This document shows positions 5,593 to 9,419 of a DNA stretch of 9,419 bases, in pieces. Within the stretch, counting starts at the first letter, position 1. Every line of letters starts with the position of its first letter. The notes beneath the pieces were generated by a model. The model was not told the origin of the DNA. It saw only the letters and a list, made by a program, of their open reading frames with translations, and ran no database searches. This DNA is from Sedimentisphaerales bacterium (GTDB lineage Bacteria > Planctomycetota > Phycisphaerae > Sedimentisphaerales > SG8-4), in NCBI GenBank assembly GCA_016932895.1, contig JAFGCA010000823.1:1-9419 (forward strand). Reading direction: 5' to 3'. Both the position numbers and the translations under genes were made by a program.

Positions 5593-6854
5593 AAGTGTTC
5601 CTTGCCGCTCCCCTGGTGTTCTTTCGCCTGTTGTACCAGAGCGTCTACCTGGCGGTCGGGCAGATCTGGGCCAACAAGATGCGTTCTCTGCTGACGACGA
5701 TCGGGATCGTCATCGGCGTGGCGTCGGTTACGGCCGTGATCGCGGCGCTGACCGGGCTCAAGGCGAAAATCCTCGCCCAGGTGGAGACGTTCGGGACCAA
5801 CACGATCATCATTCAGCCGCATCAGCCGGACCGAGGGCATATGCGACATGCCTCCGTCTGGCAAAACCGCTTCCTCCCCAAGCACTTCGACGGGATGCGC
5901 GAGCATTGTCCGTCGATAGCGCACCTGAGCCGTCTCAGTTTCGTCGGGCAGCGCACCGTCAAGCACGGCGAACGCTTCGCCGACAACGTTCAGGTGACCG
6001 GCATCGAAGCGACGTATCACAACATCGAGCATCGGCCGATCTTGCTGGGCCGCACCTTCTCGCCCATCGACGACATGCAGGTGCGCCAGGTCTGCATCAT
6101 CGAGCCGCGCCTGCGCGACAAGCTGCGTCTCAGCCACGACTGTATCGGCGAGACCGTCCGCGTCGGCCATCACGCCTTTCGCATCGTGGGCGTCATTGAG
6201 GAACGGGCCGAGCTGAATTTCGGCGACAGCAGCCAGGAACGATACGAAATCTTTCTCCCCTTCAAAACCGTCTACAAGCTGGGCGACGCCTACCTGATCG
6301 CGCTGGCCGCCAGCAGCTCGCCCGAGACCCTCGACGAGGCCCAGGCCGAGATTCGTTTCTTCCTGCGCGGGACGCGCCACATTCGCCCCGGCCAGCCCGA
6401 CAACTTCCGCGTCGATTCGGTCCAGAGCTTTCTGGATACGTTCAACAAGATCGCGCTGATCGTCACGATGGTGGCCGGCGGTATCGTAGGCATCTCGCTG
6501 CTCGTCGGCGGCGTCGGCATCATGAACATCATGCTCGTTTCGGTCTCCGAGCGCACCCGCGAGATCGGTCTGCGCAAGGCCGTCGGCGCCCGCCGGTCGG
6601 CCATCCTGACGCAGTTCATGATCGAGTCGCTGGTGTTGTGTTTTCTCGGGGGGCTGGTCGGCCTTGGCTTTGGCCAGCTTCTGACCATGGGCATTGCCAA
6701 CATTCCCAAGGTCGAACTCGACATGGCCCACATCCCCTGGTGGGCCGTCCTGCTGTCCTTCGGCTTCGCCGGATCGGTCGGCATCTTCTTTGGCATGTTT
6801 CCCGCGATCAAGGCCGCTCGCCTGGATCCCATTGAGGCGCTTCGACATGAATAG
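5589..6854 (+). CDS. ABC transporter permease, MacB/FtsX family
   Basis: The 421-residue inner-membrane subunit has the four-helix MacB topology. Helix one (about 31-53) is followed by a large periplasmic domain (about 55-290), then three helices (about 296-325, 345-371 and 384-404). Landmarks are the N-terminal NKMRSLLTTIGIVIGV (29-44), the cytoplasmic coupling segment VSERTREIGLRKAVGAR (329-345), and the C-terminal PAIKAARLDPIEALRHE, a hallmark of the family. Members use ATP hydrolysis to drive movement of the periplasmic domain (mechanotransmission) rather than moving substrate through the membrane. GGGGAGG lies seven bases before ATG, the best ribosome binding site in the operon. Unlike E. 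coli MacB, the ATPase domain is on a separate polypeptide. The 3' end overlaps the next gene by eight bases. Substrate unknown: drug, lipid, peptide or siderophore are all possible. Confidence 0.94.
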   Translation: MKVFLAAPLVFFRLLYQSVYLAVGQIWANKMRSLLTTIGIVIGVASVTAVIAALTGLKAKILAQVETFGTNTIIIQPHQPDRGHMRHASVWQNRFLPKHFDGMREHCPSIAHLSRLSFVGQRTVKHGERFADNVQVTGIEATYHNIEHRPILLGRTFSPIDDMQVRQVCIIEPRLRDKLRLSHDCIGETVRVGHHAFRIVGVIEERAELNFGDSSQERYEIFLPFKTVYKLGDAYLIALAASSSPETLDEAQAEIRFFLRGTRHIRPGQPDNFRVDSVQSFLDTFNKIALIVTMVAGGIVGISLLVGGVGIMNIMLVSVSERTREIGLRKAVGARRSAILTQFMIESLVLCFLGGLVGLGFGQLLTMGIANIPKVELDMAHIPWWAVLLSFGFAGSVGIFFGMFPAIKAARLDPIEALRHE

Positions 6855-8496
6855 AATCCTGGCTGTGAAAGTGGGCGTCGTTGCGATCGCTGCTTGGTCA
6901 CTGGCGGTCCTGCCGGCCGGGTGCCGCTCGCAGGCCCGCGACTACGGGCTTCATCGCGTCACCGTGGCCCAGCAGCACATCCACGACATCGAACCGCTGC
7001 AACTCAAAGAGGCGGACGCCGAAGAGCCGCCGGCCCCCGACGCCAACGAGCCGCCGCCGGAGAAGATGGAACTGTCCCTGGAGCAGTGCCGGGCCCTGGC
7101 CCTCGAGAACAACCTCGGCCTCAAGGCCCAGCTCATCAGTCCCGCCATCGCCGCCGAACGGGTGAACGAGGAGGAAGCCAAGTTCGAGTCCGCCTTCGTC
7201 GGCAACGTCAATTTCGACAAGGTCGATTCTCCTTCCGTGTCCTTCTTGAACGAGATTACCGGCAACAAGGTCGACAACGTGCGTGAGGACCTCGGCGTCC
7301 AGATGCCGCTGCGTACCGGCGGCACCGTGACTTTCGGCTTTGCGGACAGCCGAACGGAGACGAATGCGGAGGGTACGGAATTCAACCCGTACTACAGCTC
7401 CGGCCTGTCCGCGTCCCTCAGCCAGCCATTGTTGCGCAACGCCGGGCAGTGGGTCAACACCCATTCGATTCGCATCGTCGCCTACGAGCGGCAGATCTCC
7501 GATGCCCGCGCGAGACTGGAAGTCATCAACGTCCTGGCGGCGCTGGACCGCGTCTATTGGCGCCTCTACGCCGCTCGCAAGGAACTCGAGGTGCGGGAGC
7601 AGCAATATGCGCTGGGGCAGGCCCAGCTCGAACAGGCGCGGCGCTTCGTCGATGCCGGGCAGCGCGCCCAGGTGGAAATCGTTCGCGCCGAAGCCGGCGT
7701 CGCCCAGCAGCTCGAGGCCATCATCGTGGCCGAAAACAGCCTCCGCGACCGCGAACGCGAGCTCAAACGCGTGATTCGCAAAGCCGGCCTCGACATGCAG
7801 ACGCCCACGGTTCTGGTTCCTCAGACTCCGCCCGATCCCGTCCGATATGAGCTGCAGCGTCCGCGCCTGGTCCGCACGGCGATCAAGGGACGCATGGAGC
7901 TGCTGGAACTGCAGCTTCGAATCCTCCAGGACGCCAGTACCGTGGACTACGCTCGCAACCAGACTTTGCCGCTGGCATCCCTGGCCTATACCTACAACGT
8001 CAGCGGTCTGGGCGAGACGCGGAACGATTCGTATGACCTGCTTTTTGCGAGCGACTTCGCCGATCATCGCCTCGGCCTGCAAATGGTCATTCCCATCGGC
8101 AACGAGGCCGCCAAGAGCCGCCTGCGCCAGGCGATGTATCAGCGTCGCCAGCGGCTCGCCACTCGCGCCGATCGTGAGGACCTGATCCGCCTGGAGGTGC
8201 TCAACGCCGCCGATCAGGTCGAAGCAAACTGGCAGCGCATCCTCGCCGCCCGCCAGAACAGCATCCTCAACGGCCGTCTCTACGAGGCCGAACGACGCCA
8301 GTTCGCCCAGGGGCTGCGTACCAGTACGGAGGTCCTCGACGCCCAGACCAAATTCGCCAACGCCCAGAGCGCCGAGATTCGGGCCCTGGCTGAGTACCAG
8401 ATCGCGCTGGTGGACATGGCCTACGCCACCGGGACCCTCCTCGGCGCCGACAAAATCCGCTGGGAGCCCGTCATTCCCGAGACCAACGGGAATTGA
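6847..8496 (+). CDS. Outer-membrane efflux lipoprotein, TolC/OprM-like
   Basis: This 549-residue protein would form the trimeric outer-membrane channel of the exporter. A signal peptide ends at LPAGC, so C26 is the probable lipidation site, as in OprM-type factors. An acidic, proline-rich linker (about 52-73) precedes the body. Two repeats of the OEP fold follow. The first opens with LSLEQCRALALENN (77-90), then beta-barrel strands, then long helices (about 210-300). The second half begins near 340 and ends with the conserved helix rich in AQ near 510-540 (EVLDAQTKFANAQSAEIRA, then YQIALVDMAYATGTLLG). GAGG lies nine bases before ATG and the start overlaps the permease gene, so coupled translation is likely. 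It is the last gene of the operon; no gene follows for 320 bases. Family is certain in outline; no named orthologue can be given. Confidence 0.92.
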   Translation: MNRILAVKVGVVAIAAWSLAVLPAGCRSQARDYGLHRVTVAQQHIHDIEPLQLKEADAEEPPAPDANEPPPEKMELSLEQCRALALENNLGLKAQLISPAIAAERVNEEEAKFESAFVGNVNFDKVDSPSVSFLNEITGNKVDNVREDLGVQMPLRTGGTVTFGFADSRTETNAEGTEFNPYYSSGLSASLSQPLLRNAGQWVNTHSIRIVAYERQISDARARLEVINVLAALDRVYWRLYAARKELEVREQQYALGQAQLEQARRFVDAGQRAQVEIVRAEAGVAQQLEAIIVAENSLRDRERELKRVIRKAGLDMQTPTVLVPQTPPDPVRYELQRPRLVRTAIKGRMELLELQLRILQDASTVDYARNQTLPLASLAYTYNVSGLGETRNDSYDLLFASDFADHRLGLQMVIPIGNEAAKSRLRQAMYQRRQRLATRADREDLIRLEVLNAADQVEANWQRILAARQNSILNGRLYEAERRQFAQGLRTSTEVLDAQTKFANAQSAEIRALAEYQIALVDMAYATGTLLGADKIRWEPVIPETNGN

Positions 8497-8563
8497 ACCG
8501 TCCTTTTCCGACGCCGGCCCAAACGGCGCTCAACTTGCCCCACCCGTCTTGCCGATAATTCTT

Positions 8564-8583
8564 CCGGTACGTAATACGGTTTT
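8564..8583 (+). terminator. Weak intrinsic terminator candidate after the efflux operon
   Basis: CCGGTA (one bulged G) pairs with TACGG around a five-base loop and is followed by four T. The stem is only about five pairs. A second hairpin without T tract (CGCCG at 8512-8516 with CGGCG at 8524-8528) lies closer to the stop codon. Either could end the operon transcript. Confidence 0.3.
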
Positions 8584-8602
8584 GATTCGTTCGTGCGCGG
8601 CA

Positions 8603-8704
8603 TGTCATCCTGAACGTAGCGCAGCACAGTGAAGGACCCGGTCCGCGACTGCGAAGTATCTCCCGTTCGAAGGCCAGATCCTTCGCCTGCGGCTCAGGAT
8701 GACA
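8603..8704. repeat. Imperfect inverted repeat of the widespread TGTCATCCTGA...TCAGGATGACA type
   Basis: The ends TGTCATCCTGA (8603-8613) and TCAGGATGACA (8694-8704) are perfect inverted copies. Inner segments GAAGGA (8631-8636) and TCCTTC (8670-8675 region) also pair. From memory, this resembles intergenic palindromes found in many environmental bacteria, often mistranslated as short proteins containing CHPERSE-like strings; the forward frame here does read CHPERSAAQ. It is divergent from that consensus, suggesting an old copy. It could also act as a transcript-end hairpin for the efflux operon. Confidence 0.65.
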
Positions 8705-8804
8705 AAGCCTCGTCGTACAAGGAGCTTTCTTGATCCGTACCAGATGTCACGCTTACCCGGTTTGGCGAGCGGACGCCTGTACGTTTAGTCGCGGACGACC
8801 GGAT

Positions 8805-8809
8805 AGGAG
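8805..8809 (+). promoter_or_regulatory. Ribosome binding site choosing the start of the small membrane protein
   Basis: AGGAG lies seven bases before the ATG at 8817. A competing AAGGAG at 8719-8724 sits five bases before an in-frame TTG at 8730, but that start would put 29 non-hydrophobic residues ahead of the membrane anchor. The ATG is favoured; the TTG cannot be excluded. Confidence 0.6.
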
Positions 8810-8816
8810 TATTCCG

Positions 8817-9239
8817 ATGAAATCGAACAGAAGACTCTACATTGTGCTCGCCGTCGCCGGTGCATGTATCTTTGTGCTGTGGCTGTCGACCTCCTTCGGC
8901 CAGACCCGCCGCAAATACGAGGTGGAGACGCAGGTCTATGGCGTGCCCGAATACCGCAGCGACGCCGCCCGTGCCGTCGATGCCTACGAGCGTCTCATGG
9001 ACCGTTACATGGACCTGACCGAGCGCAATCTCTTTTCCGTTTCGGCCGACGTCAGGACCATCACCGCCCAGCTCGACGCGGTTCATGCCGAAGTGGCCGG
9101 CGTTAATGCGCGCCTCGCACGCATTGAGAAACACCTGGGTATCCAGTCGCCGGTTCCTCCCGCGCCCGCCGAGATCAGCGCGCCGCGCGTGCCGGCGACT
9201 CCCGGAAACGTCCCGCCGGCTCTCGCTCCCGTACGGTAA
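8817..9239 (+). CDS. Small membrane-anchored coiled-coil protein of unknown function
   Basis: I do not recognise this 140-residue protein. A basic start (MKSNRR) is followed by a hydrophobic helix (about 7-24), which may be a membrane anchor or uncleaved signal; LWLSTSFGQ just after could also be a cleavage region. Residues about 45-107 are charged and heptad-like (AVDAYERLMDRYMDLTERN, then TAQLDAVHAEVAGVNARLARIEKHL), consistent with a coiled coil that would dimerise or trimerise. The last 33 residues are rich in Pro, Ala and Val and probably disordered. It has its own ribosome binding site and lies 320 bases after the exporter operon, so linkage to export is only suggested by position. A periplasmic scaffold or tether is a guess. 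Confidence 0.7.
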   Translation: MKSNRRLYIVLAVAGACIFVLWLSTSFGQTRRKYEVETQVYGVPEYRSDAARAVDAYERLMDRYMDLTERNLFSVSADVRTITAQLDAVHAEVAGVNARLARIEKHLGIQSPVPPAPAEISAPRVPATPGNVPPALAPVR

Positions 9240-9294
9240 GTGACACAATCGTCATCTGAAACATTGACTCGAACGCGGGCCGTTGTTTCGCTTC

Positions 9295-9419
9295 TCACGT
9301 TTTGCGACGGGCGTTGTAGATGTTCCCGCCGGATTCGGCGTACCGGCGCAGGACCGCTTGCGCTTCGTCACGGAGAACGTCACGCACTACCTCGATCCCC
9401 CGGTCGGTCAACGCGGCGA
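9295..9419 (-). CDS. C-terminal end of a convergent gene, identity unknown
   Basis: On the minus strand a frame enters at the right edge and stops with TGA at 9295-9297, giving the last 40 or so residues. They read ALTDRGIEVVRDVLRDEAQ near the edge and end in GGNIYNARRKT. The helical, charged character and codon use resemble a real protein, and the convergent layout with the preceding gene leaves a plausible 55-base gap. There is too little sequence to name a family, and no ribosome binding site or start can be seen. Confidence 0.45.
   Translation of the reverse strand, partial: AALTDRGIEVVRDVLRDEAQAVLRRYAESGGNIYNARRKT

Larger units (their letters stand above)
8497..8816. other. Intergenic region after the efflux operon
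   Basis: Apart from the repeat at 8603-8704, it holds two weak hairpins (8512-8528 and 8564-8579) and the leader of the downstream small gene. No credible gene is present; the minus-strand frame over 8421-8627 begins inside the repeat and ends in the efflux gene. No clear promoter was found for the downstream gene. Confidence 0.55.

Noticed and set aside
5421..6848. 475-codon minus-strand frame
   Set aside because: It is antisense to the permease gene, whose family motifs are unmistakable.
9240..9294. Bidirectional terminator between the convergent genes
   Set aside because: Only a four-base stem (AACG/CGTT) is present, without a convincing T tract on either strand.

Overview
The window is GC-rich bacterial DNA with the look of a didermic, environmental, planctomycete-like genome. 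That placement is inference. It rests on two secreted or lipoprotein hydrolases of types common there, lipoproteins with an unusual LPAGC lipobox, a TolC-type outer-membrane lipoprotein, and dispersed palindromic repeats between genes. No rRNA, tRNA, CRISPR array or intact transposase gene was found.

Left part (1-2774, minus strand): a secreted DUF5060 glycoside-hydrolase-like protein runs off the left edge. Upstream of it lies a lipoprotein of the inosine-uridine nucleoside hydrolase fold. The 425-base gap between them holds a large nested inverted repeat. Both proteins are predicted to act outside the cytoplasmic membrane.

Middle gap (2775-3446): this divergent intergenic region is unusually rich in structure. 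It holds an AT-rich MITE-like element with terminal inverted repeats and a possible 7-bp target duplication that includes the ribosome binding site of the nucleoside hydrolase gene. It also holds a perfect 16-bp palindrome and several hairpins in front of the efflux operon.

Right part (3447-8496, plus strand): a tightly overlapping four-gene operon encodes a complete tripartite MacAB-TolC-like exporter. Its parts are a membrane-fusion protein, a separate ABC ATPase, a FtsX/MacB-type permease and an outer-membrane factor lipoprotein. The ATPase and permease, fused in classical MacB, are separate here. Overlaps of 8, 4 and 8 bases imply translational coupling. Substrate is unknown.

Right end (8497-9419): a 320-base gap carries an imperfect inverted repeat of a widely dispersed bacterial type. 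It is followed by a small membrane-anchored coiled-coil protein of unknown function and the C-terminal end of a convergent gene. No wholly new system could be established; the best leads are the intergenic repeat structures, the candidate operator and the atypical nucleoside hydrolase.
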